A stretch of DNA of 64,000 bases from contig JAHBVJ010000005.1 of NCBI GenBank assembly GCA_019637615.1, forward strand, positions 248,001-312,000. Reading direction: 5' to 3'. Positions 15,831 to 25,126 of the stretch are shown here, piece after piece (within the stretch, counting starts at the first letter, position 1; the number at the start of each line of letters is the position of its first letter). The position numbers and the translations under genes are program-made. The DNA is from Anaerolineae bacterium (GTDB lineage: Bacteria > Chloroflexota > Anaerolineae > Aggregatilineales > UBA2796). The notes beneath the pieces are model-generated. The model was not told the origin of the DNA and did not search any database. It saw nothing but the letters and a program-made list of their open reading frames with translations.

Positions 15831-16646
15831 TTAGTCGGAGATTTCGCGGAGGTATTGACGCAAGAGATCGGCGTGCTGCGGGATGGCGATTTCTGGTTCT
15901 GCGATGTCCGGATGCCACTTCTTTTCCCATTCGACGGAGAGCCAACCGTCATAGCCGCGCCCGTGCAGCACCGCGAGAATGGTGGGGATGGGCACATCGC
16001 CTTCGCCAAGCAAGGTCAGATCCCAGTTTTCGCCGTTGGCAGGGCGACCATCTTTGACGTGAACATGCAACGTACGGTTGCCCAAGCGCCCCGCCGATTC
16101 GGTGGGCAGTTCGCCCACGCGGCAGGGGTGGAGCGTATCCCACAACGCGCCCGCTGCTGGTACCTGATTCAGCACATCCATGACCGTGACCGTGCTGGAA
16201 AAGGCGTCGTGCGTTTCGAGCAGCACCGTGACGCCGAGTTCTTGTCCGCGCTTGGCGAGAGGAGTCAAGCAGTCGATAGCGGCGGCTTTGGCAACCTCGA
16301 CGGGCGTATCAGCGGGCGGCGATCCGAAGACACGAATGAAGGGCGATTCCCAGTCGGCGGCGATCTCCAGCATGGCGAGGCCGTCGCGCAGATGGGCGGC
16401 TCGCTGCTCGGCATCGGGGGTGGCGACGCGTACCGAGGTATCCAAACAGGGGATCTGTAGACCTGCCGCCCGACAGCTCGATTTGATCAGCGCGCGTGCG
16501 GATGGATCAAGGGTGGTGGGCGTGATCACCTCCCCATTATATAAACGGAATTCGAGACCTGCGTAGCCGTTGTGCTGCGCGGCGTCGATCACCTGCTGCA
16601 AACTCCAGTTGGGGCAAGCCAAGGTGGTAAAAGCGAGTTTCATCAT
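15831..16646 (-). CDS. sugar phosphate isomerase/epimerase family protein
   Basis: 271 residues of the xylose-isomerase-like TIM barrel (AP endonuclease 2 superfamily): MKLAFTTLACPNWSLQQVIDAAQHNGYAGLEFR start and metal-site residues in VLLETHD, LWDTLHP, HVHVKDG and LSVEWEKKWHP. Members interconvert sugar or inositol derivatives (IolE/IolI, EcdO types); the substrate is not determined. Two ATGs at 16646 and 16643; the short GTGCTTAGT repeat abuts the start and supplies an AAGGA about 10 bases upstream. It lies next to a Gfo/Idh/MocA dehydrogenase on the same strand, a common pairing. Confidence 0.85.
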   Translation of the reverse strand: MMKLAFTTLACPNWSLQQVIDAAQHNGYAGLEFRLYNGEVITPTTLDPSARALIKSSCRAAGLQIPCLDTSVRVATPDAEQRAAHLRDGLAMLEIAADWESPFIRVFGSPPADTPVEVAKAAAIDCLTPLAKRGQELGVTVLLETHDAFSSTVTVMDVLNQVPAAGALWDTLHPCRVGELPTESAGRLGNRTLHVHVKDGRPANGENWDLTLLGEGDVPIPTILAVLHGRGYDGWLSVEWEKKWHPDIAEPEIAIPQHADLLRQYLREISD

Positions 16647-16680
16647 AAGTGCTTAGTCCTTAGTGCTTAGTGCTTAGTAA
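16647..16680. repeat. GTGCTTAGT-type short repeat, copy 4
   Basis: AAGTGCTTAGTCCTTAGTGC followed by TTAGTGCTTAGTAA; directly upstream of the start codon of the isomerase-like gene. Confidence 0.8.
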
Positions 16681-16761
16681 AGAGAATGCCCCGTTACAGA
16701 AAATCCCACCCTTAACCTGCAAGCGGGGGGATTGGGACAGGGCATGATCGGAACATCTCAT

Positions 16762-17907
16762 TTAGCGCAGGGAACGGCGTCCGGCGCGCAGATCGGCAAG
16801 CAAGGCGCTGTACTCCGCGCGATCTAGCGGGAGGCTGACCATGCGCTGCGTCAGGCTGGAAAGCGTGACTGCGTTCGCCAGTTCGACGGACATGCGCGCC
16901 CCACGCGGATCGCAGCGCGGCGGGCGTTTTTCCAGCACGGCGGCGTGAAAATCCTTGTAGACGGCGATATGTGCGCCCGCGTCACCGGGGAGATCGAGTG
17001 TTTCGGCGGCGATGGTGGGGCTGCCGAACATCTCCTGACTGGTGGTGCGGCATTCGCTCAGACTTGGCGTGAAGCGGCGGATGGTGAGTTTGCTGCCGTT
17101 GAGTTCCAGCGCGGCTTTATCGCCCACGATCTCCATCCGGCGTTCGCCCGTTTCGATGGTGTCGATCTGGAGATAGCCGGACGCTCCGTTCGCATATTCT
17201 AACATTGCCTGCGCGCGATCTTCGGTTTCGATGTTATGGGCGACGGTCTGGATGCGCCCCAAGACACGATCTGGCAAGCCGCCTAGATAACACAGCAAGT
17301 CTAGGGGATGCGGGGCTTGATTCATGAGCACGCCGCCTGCTTCGCCCTGCCATGTGCCGCGCCATGAGGCCACACGATAATAATAATCGGTGCGGAACCA
17401 CGGCTCGGTGCAGACGACGCGCACCAGCGAACCAAGCATCCCGCTGTCGATCAGCGCTTTCATACGCTCGACTACGGGGCGGAAGCGATGCTGGAAATTG
17501 ACCGCGACAGTGCGATCCGGCACCGCGTCCGCCGCCGCGACGATGGCATCGGCTTGGGCGACTTCAATCGTCATCGGTTTTTCGATCAGGACGTGCGCGC
17601 CCGCGTCGAGGCTGTCGATGACCAATTCGGTGTGCGAAGGGTGCGGCGTACAGATGACGGCGACATCAGGTTGTAGCTGGCGGAGCATCTCGCGATGATC
17701 TTTGAAATAGGGCGCGCCGACCTCTTTGGCACGGGGTTCCGCGCGAGTGGGGTCGATGTCGGCAAGACCGACAACCTGCGCGCCGGGCTGCTGCGCCAGC
17801 GCGTTGAGGTGAGTAGCCGCGATGACGCCGCCAGCACCGATCAGCGCATAACGGAGGGTGCCGTTGGTGCTGGATTCTTTGGGTTGGGGATCAACTTTTG
17901 TGGTCAA
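16762..17907 (-). CDS. Gfo/Idh/MocA family oxidoreductase
   Basis: About 381 residues. N-terminal Rossmann fold (RYALIGAGGVIAATHLNAL, dinucleotide site), DAGAHVLIEKPMTIEVAQAD with the EKP catalytic lysine, and a C-terminal substrate domain with GGVLMNQAPHPLDLLCYLGG. These enzymes oxidise or reduce sugars or cyclitols with NAD(P). Start set at TTG 17907 because GAAAGGTG stands 8 bases before it; the frame opens at 17925. Next to the isomerase-like gene, 115 bases apart. Confidence 0.88.
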   Translation of the reverse strand: MTTKVDPQPKESSTNGTLRYALIGAGGVIAATHLNALAQQPGAQVVGLADIDPTRAEPRAKEVGAPYFKDHREMLRQLQPDVAVICTPHPSHTELVIDSLDAGAHVLIEKPMTIEVAQADAIVAAADAVPDRTVAVNFQHRFRPVVERMKALIDSGMLGSLVRVVCTEPWFRTDYYYRVASWRGTWQGEAGGVLMNQAPHPLDLLCYLGGLPDRVLGRIQTVAHNIETEDRAQAMLEYANGASGYLQIDTIETGERRMEIVGDKAALELNGSKLTIRRFTPSLSECRTTSQEMFGSPTIAAETLDLPGDAGAHIAVYKDFHAAVLEKRPPRCDPRGARMSVELANAVTLSSLTQRMVSLPLDRAEYSALLADLRAGRRSLR

Positions 17908-17997
17908 TTGGAGTACACCTTTCAAAAAATGTATGTTTAGAATGCGAGCATGATGGCGTTGAAGAAATTAGGCGGGAAAACATAATCATTAGCCGCC

Positions 17998-18067
17998 GAA
18001 CGACGAGGGTTAAAACCCCCGGCTACAAGCACAACCGAGCTGTCCACTAAAGGGACTCAAGAGAGTG
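17998..18067. repeat. intergenic palindromic repeat, distinct type
   Basis: GGGTTAAAACCCCCGGCTACAAGC region followed by GTCCACTAAAGGGACTCAAG; the latter half resembles the GTCCC-GGGACTCAAG hairpin of element B. Only one copy of the first half is seen here. Confidence 0.45.
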
Positions 18068-18149
18068 GCAGCGTGATTATCGTCATTCCACATTATTTTC
18101 AATAACACCTTAGCGTTGTCGCCTACACTGCTCTCGATCAAATCACTAA

Positions 18150-18941
18150 TTATTCGGATGGGAAGGCTGTTTTGAATTTTTGCAGCGTGAGATTGGCGAG
18201 TTGGGCTAACGAGACGGCGTCTGACATCAGCGTGAGCATCTGGTAGCCGCTGCGATATTTTTGCTCGGCCTGCTCCCATGAGCCAGTGACGGTAGCCAGT
18301 GCTTTGCCCGCACGCAAGGTTTTTTGCTCGATGGTGGCGATGGTAGCCTGTACTTCGGGCTGGCTAGGATCGTTGAAGTAGCCCATCGACGTGGAGAGAT
18401 CGCGCGGGCCGATAAAGATCACGTCGATGCCAGCGACTTCGAGGATCGAGTCGAGATTGGCGACGGCTAACGGCGACTCGATCTGGATCATGACGAGGGT
18501 GCGGGCGTTGGCGGTGGTAAGCCAGCGATTCTCATCCTGCCCGAAATAGGCGGCGCGCGTACCGCTGGCGATCCCGCGAATGCCATCGGGCGCGTATTTG
18601 CAGGCTTGATAGGCCGCTTCGGCCTCGGCTTTGGTCTGGACGTTGGGGACGAGGATGCCGATCGCACCTGCATCCAGCACACGCTTGATGAATACGGCGT
18701 CGTTGCTTGGTACGCGCACGAGCGGCACCGCGCCCGTGCCGTTCATGCCCTGCAACTGCGCGACCAGCGACATCAGATCGCCGGGGCCGTGCTCCATATC
18801 GATCAGCAGCCAATCGAAGCCAGCCCGCGCCATGATCTCGGCGGTGATAGCGTTGGCGGCGTGCAGCCATGCGCCGGAGGTTTGCTTGCCCGCTTTTAAT
18901 TTTTGTTTGAGCGAATTCTCGGTCGAATTTTGGGAAGTCAT
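18150..18941 (-). CDS. HpcH/HpaI aldolase family protein
   Basis: 263 residues. Conserved GAWLHAANAITAEIMARAGFDWLLIDMEHG (first barrel strands with the catalytic base region), LVRVPSNDAVFIKRVLDAGAIGILVPNV, MIQIESPLAV (metal glutamate), DVIFIGPRDLSTSMG. Class II pyruvate aldolases of this family cleave 2-keto-3-deoxy sugar acids (for example GarL on ketodeoxyglucarate). Starts 2 bases after the UlaG-like gene stop, so the two are translationally linked. With glucarate dehydratase at 22051 it could complete glucarate breakdown to pyruvate and tartronate semialdehyde. Other 2-keto-3-deoxy acids are possible. Confidence 0.88.
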   Translation of the reverse strand: MTSQNSTENSLKQKLKAGKQTSGAWLHAANAITAEIMARAGFDWLLIDMEHGPGDLMSLVAQLQGMNGTGAVPLVRVPSNDAVFIKRVLDAGAIGILVPNVQTKAEAEAAYQACKYAPDGIRGIASGTRAAYFGQDENRWLTTANARTLVMIQIESPLAVANLDSILEVAGIDVIFIGPRDLSTSMGYFNDPSQPEVQATIATIEQKTLRAGKALATVTGSWEQAEQKYRSGYQMLTLMSDAVSLAQLANLTLQKFKTAFPSE

Positions 18942-18943
18942 GC

Positions 18944-19690
18944 TTAATTTTCTCCAACAAGGGGATCTAGTTTAAAGGTGTGTGTCGTCTGCATCACGAC
19001 GATGCGCGTGGTGAGGCCGAGCTGACGGCAGGCGTTGATGAAATCCTGCGGATCGGCGGTGTTATGGCGGAACATGCCGTAATGCATGGGGATCACGACG
19101 CGCGGTTGGACGAGCTGCGTAAACTGCGCGGCTTGCTCGTGATTCATGTTGCCCAAGCGCCCGTTGATCGGCACAAACAGCACATCGGGGCGGAGGTCTT
19201 GGGCGTGCGCGATCAGATCGGGCACGAGTTCGGTATCACCGGTGTGATAGAGTTTGAAGCCATCGGCTTCGAGGATGATGCCCGTCGCGTCCTGCTTGGT
19301 GCCGGAACTATGCGCCGCGAAGACGGCCTTGAAATGCACATCCGCGATGTCCAACGATTGGCCTTGATCGAGGACGAGGAAGCGCTCGGCGGGGAGTTCC
19401 ATCGCCAGCCAATGTTCGCGGCACGAGCTTGGCCCCGCGAATAGGGTGGTGCGCCGTTCGGAGATCGGGCGGAGCGAGTGCTCGTCAAAGTGATCGGCGT
19501 GGTCGTGCGTGGTGACGACGATGTGGGCGGCTAGCTCGGTGGCGGGAATGGGGATCGGCGTCAGGCGTTCACGCGTTTTGCCCGCCGAGGTGGCGTAAGA
19601 AAGATAAGGATCGACGCAGATGACCGCGCCGCGCGGGAACCGAAAGATGAAACCAGACTGCCCAAGCCATGCAATCTCAAGCTGAGACAT
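18944..19690 (-). CDS. MBL-fold hydrolase, UlaG-like
   Basis: 248 residues with metallo-beta-lactamase motif THDHADHFDE, HTGD and a late H (PMHYG). This subfamily includes the L-ascorbate-6-phosphate lactonase UlaG, which opens sugar-acid lactones. Context with a sugar-acid aldolase supports a lactonase-like role, but the substrate is inference. First gene of a two-gene unit with the HpcH/HpaI aldolase. Confidence 0.82.
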   Translation of the reverse strand: MSQLEIAWLGQSGFIFRFPRGAVICVDPYLSYATSAGKTRERLTPIPIPATELAAHIVVTTHDHADHFDEHSLRPISERRTTLFAGPSSCREHWLAMELPAERFLVLDQGQSLDIADVHFKAVFAAHSSGTKQDATGIILEADGFKLYHTGDTELVPDLIAHAQDLRPDVLFVPINGRLGNMNHEQAAQFTQLVQPRVVIPMHYGMFRHNTADPQDFINACRQLGLTTRIVVMQTTHTFKLDPLVGEN

Positions 19691-20010
19691 GTTGTGCGTC
19701 CTTCAGGAAAGGATAACGATGGATGAGGATGCGAGTCCGAACTGTGTTCCCACTACTTTATCCTATGTGAGGCGCTCCGCAACTATCTGAGGTGGGTAAA
19801 TCGATGCTGGCGGAGAACGAAAACGGCTTTGCCTTGCAGTAGTTTTTAGGAGCATACCTTGTGTAGAATGCATTATGAGTAAGCTCACGGAGTCTTGGTC
19901 ACAGGGCGGGATCAGCCACGTACTGCCTGCTAGTGCGCCGGATGCTGGCGAGATTTTTTTTCGCATGGTAATCTTACAATTCGTCTTAATTTGCCAAGAG
20001 ACATACTTCC

Positions 20011-21690
20011 ATGGATGATAATTTATTCATTAGCTATTCGCGTGACGATCAGGTGTGGACATACACCTTATGGCGAGCGCTGGAAACCGAATACAACGTC
20101 TGGATCGATCAGAAGATTCGCGCTGGCGTCGATTGGTGGCGAGAAATCCTAGAAAACATTGAAAAATGCTCGTGTTTTATCGCGGTACTTTCCCCTAAAG
20201 CCGTCGAGTCGATTTATTGCTCGGCAGAACTCAGTTATGCTGTTGCCTTGAATAAGCCGATCCTCCCACTCGTCGTAAAGCCATGTGATTATCCCGTCGT
20301 TCTCGACCAAAACCGTGTGCAGTTTGAGAAGATCGCGCTTGATGCGCCGATGGAAAATAACCTCGTGCGCATCGTAGGCAACATCGGCAGAATGCAGGTG
20401 CGCGTCTTGAAAGGGGAATTTCCCGCCAAGTCCGCCCCACAGCCCCCCATTCCTGAGCCAAAACCCGGCAATCTCCAGAGCGTTTATGAAATATTCGCCC
20501 TCGCTGAAGAAGCGGTCGTGCAGGGCGATGTGGCGCGCTCGATGAAGCTGTTCGAGCAGGTTATTACGGCGAATTCGGGCGAGATTTCGGAAACGGCGCG
20601 CGAACGATTGTCGGAAGTCAGGCTCGACCAAGCGATGGATGAAGCCTATCGTAGTATCCGCCGCTTAGCCGAGAATGCCGCCACCCAACGCGGCGCGATA
20701 GCTGCCTTGCAAGCCTTTGTGAAAACCTATGGCGAAAAGGGTATTCAGCACGACAAAGCCAAGAGTAATCTGGTCGTGAAATATGATATCGAAGTTCCGC
20801 AGGCAGCACCCGCCAAGAAAAGCGACACCAGCACGGCTGAGACTGTTCAAGATGTTTCCAAAGCCCACAATGCGAAAATTCAAGCGCTGACGCTTTCTCA
20901 AGTTGGTCAAATCCAGCTTGATAAACGCAACTGGGATGCTGCCCTGCGCACCTTTGTCGAGGCGTACGCGTACGATCCCGAAAACTGGCTCATCAACTAC
21001 TACTTGGGAGAACTGTATATCATCAAGCGTGATCTCGATCAAGCGCTTGCCCATCTAGAAAAAGCACAGACCGATGCACACGCGCTGCCCGAAGTGCAGG
21101 CCGCAATCGGCTTCGTTTGGCGTCTCAAAGGTCAGGCTAGTTCGCAGGAAGCTGAACGCGCTGCGCTATTTGCTAAGGCAGAGCAGTGTTACAAGACCGC
21201 GCTCAACCTTGACCCTACCATCAAAGACCTGCACGGCGAATCATACTGGGCAGGTCTTGGCGCGCTTCAGCGGCGATTAGGCCGCTATCGTGACGCTATC
21301 GACAGCTATACCAGAGCGGAAGAGGTCACACCGGACAATTCTTATCCCATCGTCAACCTAGCTGCCTTGCTCTACCACGATGGAAATCTGGATAAGGCCA
21401 AACGTTACTATCAGCGCACGATGCGCTTTGCCGAAGATGGCCTCCTCAGAAATCCCGGTGACAAATGGGCGCGCGCCGATGTGATTACGTGTTCGTTGAT
21501 CGTCCAAAACGCGGATGTGGCAACCGATCTGTTGAATAGGATGCTGCGCGAAGGCGATGTGAGTGACCAGCCAGTTATCGAATCCTTCGTGAGCGGTCTT
21601 AACTTCCTCCGTCAATCGCCAACACCACCAGCAGGTATCGACTCGCTCATCAGTATGGCAACCGACTGGCTGAAGCAGATCGGGAAATAA
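20011..21690 (+). CDS. TIR domain protein with TPR array
   Basis: 559 residues. TIR domain at residues 1-135: MDDNLFISYSRDDQVWTYTL, VDWWREILENIEKCSCFIAVLSP, and ESIYCSAELSYAVALNKPILPLVV, where the Cys-x-x-Glu motif holds the likely NAD-cleaving glutamate. A linker with Pro (APQPPIPEPKPG), then two helical parts: 155-250 and about six TPR-like repeats from 295 to 530 (for example WDAALRTFVEAYAYDPENWLINYYLGELYI). TPRs probably bind a partner or trigger. It is flanked by sugar genes without a visible partner. Function as an abortive-defence enzyme or as a signalling TIR is inference. No strong ribosome site precedes ATG 20011. Confidence 0.85.
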   Translation: MDDNLFISYSRDDQVWTYTLWRALETEYNVWIDQKIRAGVDWWREILENIEKCSCFIAVLSPKAVESIYCSAELSYAVALNKPILPLVVKPCDYPVVLDQNRVQFEKIALDAPMENNLVRIVGNIGRMQVRVLKGEFPAKSAPQPPIPEPKPGNLQSVYEIFALAEEAVVQGDVARSMKLFEQVITANSGEISETARERLSEVRLDQAMDEAYRSIRRLAENAATQRGAIAALQAFVKTYGEKGIQHDKAKSNLVVKYDIEVPQAAPAKKSDTSTAETVQDVSKAHNAKIQALTLSQVGQIQLDKRNWDAALRTFVEAYAYDPENWLINYYLGELYIIKRDLDQALAHLEKAQTDAHALPEVQAAIGFVWRLKGQASSQEAERAALFAKAEQCYKTALNLDPTIKDLHGESYWAGLGALQRRLGRYRDAIDSYTRAEEVTPDNSYPIVNLAALLYHDGNLDKAKRYYQRTMRFAEDGLLRNPGDKWARADVITCSLIVQNADVATDLLNRMLREGDVSDQPVIESFVSGLNFLRQSPTPPAGIDSLISMATDWLKQIGK

Positions 21691-22050
21691 CGGTTCAACG
21701 CAGCACCAGTCCAAGTGGCGATGTGCTGCGTTTAACCTTAAAAAGTAATCAGCGCTGCCGCACGTTGAAACGTCAGGCTTACCGACCGAAGTCCCAACTG
21801 GAACGCACCAACAGCATCGGATGGTTGAACAGGCAATAGTGCGATGATGCCTGCTCGCGGCTATCCGAAACTCAGGATTCTTACGAGTTCGACTTCCCTC
21901 CGACTCCCCTAAGCACCTTGCAGAATCGGTAGATTGCGCTGGTTTGCCGCGTGTAGGGTTCGCCAACGGTATTGATAAATCGGGTAAACTACAGAAACAT
22001 TCACGCTTCAACATCAAAATTTCATTTAGCTTCAGCAAGGAAATCAAAAA
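21691..22050. other. intergenic stretch, 360 bases
   Basis: Holds a worn copy of element B near 21771 (CGTCAGGCTTACCGACCGAA then GTCCCAACTGGAAC). No gene is credible; the 50 bases before 22051 are AT-rich and may contain the promoter of the dehydratase gene. Confidence 0.5.
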
Positions 22051-23334
22051 ATGCTTATCGATGAGATGATCGTGACCCCCATCGCGTTGATCGATCCGCC
22101 GCTGCTGAACGCGGCGGGCTTGCACGCGCCATACGCGCTGCGGGTGATCGTGGAACTGCACACGGATAACGGCTTGTACGGGCTAGGCGAAGTCCCCGGC
22201 GGGCAGGACGTGGCGGAAGCGCTGACTGCCGTGCGGAGCGTGGTGATCGGCAGCGATCCGTTTCACTACAATGTGCTGCATCGGGCGATAGGGGCGAAGG
22301 TGGTGCAGGCAGACGGGCCGCGCGGCGATTTCCCGTGGGATTTGCGGATCGTGACGCTGGTGCGTAGCGCGGTGGAGGTGGCGTGCCTCGATTTGATCGG
22401 CAAGCAGACCGAGCGCCCGCTGGTCGATCTGCTGGGCGGGAAGTTCCGCGATAGTGTGCCGTTCTCGGCTTACCTCTTCTATAAATACGAGGGCGCGGGC
22501 GGCGCATTGGGTTTCGGCGTGGACAAGAATGCCAACGGTTGGAGCGCGGCACGCCAAGCAGCGGCGCTTGATCCAGCGGGCGTGGTGGCGCAGACCAAGG
22601 CGATGGTAGACGCATTCGGATTTCAGTCGATCAAGCTAAAGGGCGGCGTGTTCAGCCCTGATCAGGAAGTGGCGGCGATGTTCGCGCTGCGGGATGCGTT
22701 CGGGGCGGATGTGCCACTGCGACTCGATCCGAACGCGCTGTGGTCGGTGGAGACGGCGATCAAGGCGGGACGGCAGCTCGACGGTGTGCTGGAATATTAC
22801 GAAGACCCCGTACGTGGACAGCAAGCGATGGCGGACGTGCGGCGGGCGGTCAAGCTGCCATTGGCGACCAATATGTGTACGACCAGCTTCGCGGATATGC
22901 CGGGGAGTTTGACGCTCGGTTCGGAAGACATCATTTTGAGCGATCATCACGCGTGGGGCGGCGTGATGGCATCCGTTCACCTCGCCAAGATGTGCGAAGT
23001 CTTCGGACGCGGGCTGTCGATGCACTCGAACAGCCACGCGGGAATCTCGCTGGCGGCGATGGTACACTTGGCGGCGGCGGTGCCGAACCTGACGTATGCC
23101 TGCGACACGCATTATCCGTGGCAGTCCGAAGATGTGATCGTCGGCGGGCAGATACAGATCAAGGATGGCGCGGTAAAGGTGCCGGATAAACCGGGTCTAG
23201 GTGTGGAACTGGATCGGGCAGAACTGGCGCGGCTGCACAAGCAATATGTGGATAGTGGATTGACGCGGCGGGATGATGCCGTTGAGATGAAGAAGGTTGA
23301 TCCGACGTGGGCGTTCAAGCCGACGCGGTGGTGA
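22051..23334 (+). CDS. gudD: glucarate dehydratase-like enolase-superfamily enzyme
   Basis: 427 residues. The whole protein reads as glucarate dehydratase: start IDEMIVTPIALIDPPLLNAAGLHAPYALRVIVEL, GLYGLGEVPGG, the KLKGG catalytic lysine, DPNALWSVETA with metal ligands LRLDPN, EYYEDPVRGQ, and MHSNSHAGISLAAMVHLAAAVPNLTYACDTHYPW with the catalytic His-Asp part. It removes water from D-glucarate to give 5-keto-4-deoxyglucarate. Placed near the HpcH/HpaI aldolase that can use this product, though on the other strand. Symbol given by family; galactarate or idarate use is not excluded. Confidence 0.88.
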   Translation: MLIDEMIVTPIALIDPPLLNAAGLHAPYALRVIVELHTDNGLYGLGEVPGGQDVAEALTAVRSVVIGSDPFHYNVLHRAIGAKVVQADGPRGDFPWDLRIVTLVRSAVEVACLDLIGKQTERPLVDLLGGKFRDSVPFSAYLFYKYEGAGGALGFGVDKNANGWSAARQAAALDPAGVVAQTKAMVDAFGFQSIKLKGGVFSPDQEVAAMFALRDAFGADVPLRLDPNALWSVETAIKAGRQLDGVLEYYEDPVRGQQAMADVRRAVKLPLATNMCTTSFADMPGSLTLGSEDIILSDHHAWGGVMASVHLAKMCEVFGRGLSMHSNSHAGISLAAMVHLAAAVPNLTYACDTHYPWQSEDVIVGGQIQIKDGAVKVPDKPGLGVELDRAELARLHKQYVDSGLTRRDDAVEMKKVDPTWAFKPTRW

Positions 23335-23376
23335 GCGTTATACGAATGCTGCACGATTGATGATTCAGGGAGATAA

Positions 23377-23420
23377 CCTCACCCCCTGACCCCCTCTCCG
23401 CTTCGCAAAGAGGGGGAACC
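23377..23420. repeat. REP-like element A, copy 3
   Basis: Same 44-base core as at 15747; similarity continues to about 23452 (GGAACTAGATCGCGTTTAGCT). Confidence 0.85.
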
Positions 23421-23581
23421 AAGGGACACGGAACTAGATCGCGTTTAGCTGGAATCTGTAGCGGTGATGTTTTTTTGATGATTCTATTGTACGTCTGAAT
23501 GTGATTTTAAAGATCAGCTTGACGGCGGATTTTTGCGCGATGACCTCCGTTGTAGGATAGGGTTCTACAGTGGGGGTGAGC

Positions 23582-24742
23582 ATGAATACGGCGGAAATAG
23601 AAACGGCACTACGGAACCTTGAGCGCACGACGTTGACGCGCTATGTACGGGCGGCGTTGAACAGCGAGAGCGCCGAGGTGCGCGCATGGGGCTATCAGGC
23701 CATCGGAATCGGGCGGGGATCAGCGACGGGCGGTGTATACCGCGTGACAGGCACGGCGGATGATCATGGGGTAGCGCAATCGTGGGCGCTGGTCGTGAAA
23801 GTACTGTCGCCGCTGGCAGCAGGGAATGTGCCTGCCGTGACGGAAGACATCGCCCATCCGCTGTACTGGAAGCGGGAAGCACTGGCCTATCAGTCGGGGT
23901 TGCTGGATGACTTGCCGACGGGGATGCGTGCGCCGCGCTGCTTCGCCGTAGAGGAGCGCGACAGCACGATCTGGCTGTGGATAGAAGCGGTAGAGGACGA
24001 TGGCGGTCAGCGCTGGTCACTAGCGCAGTATGCACAGGCGGCGCGCTTGCTCGGCAACTTCAACGGCGCGTATGTGGCAGGGCGAGCGATGCCCCCGCAC
24101 GCGTGGTTGAGCCGAGATGGATCGCCGCGCGGGGTGCTCGATCATTTCGCGTGGATGCAGGATGTTGTGCGCGATCCGGCGACGTGGGCGCAGCCGATGG
24201 TGCGGGCGGCGTATCCGATCCCTGTGGCGGATCGACTGCTGCGCTTGTGGGCGGATCGCGGGGCGCTGCTAGACAGATTCGAACAACTGCCGACCACGCT
24301 ATGCCATCTCGACGCATGGCGCAAGAATATGTTCGCGCCGTCGGGCGTGGATGGCTCACTGGTGGTGATCGATTGGGCGTACGTGGGGCGCGGCGTGATC
24401 GGGACGGACGCGGGCGATTTGATGGGCGCGAGTTACGGGCTGTTCGGGGCGGAACCATGTACGCCCGCCGCGTTGGATGCGGTGATCTTCGACCATTATA
24501 TAAAGGGGTTGGAAGAAGCGGGCTGGCATGGGGATCGGCAACTGGTGCGGCTGGCGTACGCGACATTCACCGCGCTGAAATATGCGGGACTGCTGCTGGA
24601 ACTCCACGATGTGCGGGATCAGGATAAACACGCACGGTGGGAAGCGGTCGCGGGGCAACCGATGGATGCGCTGATGCGGCATAAGGCGGCGCTGACGTAC
24701 TTTTTGCTCGATCTGGCTGACGAGGCGCGGCAATTGAGGTAG
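23582..24742 (+). CDS. APH-family phosphotransferase (aminoglycoside/choline kinase-like)
   Basis: 386 residues. C-lobe kinase motif LCHLDAWRKNMF (H-x-D-x-x-x-x-N, catalytic base and Mg ligand) and VVIDWAYVGRGVIGTDAGDL (the D-W/F metal motif of the family). The N-lobe is seen in WALVVKVLSP. Members phosphorylate antibiotics, choline or other small molecules; nothing here tells which, and resistance should not be assumed. ATG 23582 is preceded by GGGGGTGAG; four extra residues are possible upstream. Stands alone between gudD and amt genes. Confidence 0.85.
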   Translation: MNTAEIETALRNLERTTLTRYVRAALNSESAEVRAWGYQAIGIGRGSATGGVYRVTGTADDHGVAQSWALVVKVLSPLAAGNVPAVTEDIAHPLYWKREALAYQSGLLDDLPTGMRAPRCFAVEERDSTIWLWIEAVEDDGGQRWSLAQYAQAARLLGNFNGAYVAGRAMPPHAWLSRDGSPRGVLDHFAWMQDVVRDPATWAQPMVRAAYPIPVADRLLRLWADRGALLDRFEQLPTTLCHLDAWRKNMFAPSGVDGSLVVIDWAYVGRGVIGTDAGDLMGASYGLFGAEPCTPAALDAVIFDHYIKGLEEAGWHGDRQLVRLAYATFTALKYAGLLLELHDVRDQDKHARWEAVAGQPMDALMRHKAALTYFLLDLADEARQLR

Positions 24743-24971
24743 CCTGCAAGATGCCCTGCACACGGCCTTTCCGGCGGTGTTCGATTTCTGTTCAAGGAGA
24801 CGTTGCCTGCTGGCCTATCGATTAGGCGGCGGAGGACGCGTGACTCGTCCATTTTCAGTTAAAAAATAAACAGTTTTCGGATTCTACGTTGTCCAAGCTG
24901 CATTAAAATTCAGACTCCCACACTTTGATCTACTCCAATTAACATTCTGCTAATAGGCGCATACTATAGCA

Positions 24972-25087
24972 AACCTCGTGTAAAGCACCTGAATGTATGT
25001 CGTGAAATTTCATATGTTATCAACGTGCCTCAATTTCAATCAGTTTTTTATACTGTTGGCGTTGTTCGATACGACGGAGTGGGGATT
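24972..25087 (+). promoter_or_regulatory. duplicated amt upstream region, copy 1
   Basis: A 116-base segment starting AACCTCGTGTAAAGCACCTG and ending GACGGAGTGGGGATT; nearly the same segment stands before the second amt (26843). Shared parts include GTCGTGAAATTTCATATGTT, ATCAACGT, and TTTTTTATACT with a -10-like TATACT at 25049-25054; no good -35 is seen, suggesting activator control. Confidence 0.8.
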
Positions 25088-25126
25088 TTCCTCAATCACC
25101 AGCTTCAAACTACCAATGGGGGACGC

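Noticed and set aside
23582..24742. antibiotic resistance kinase
   Set aside because: Only the broad APH fold is visible; no specific resistance subfamily can be recognised and no resistance context is present.
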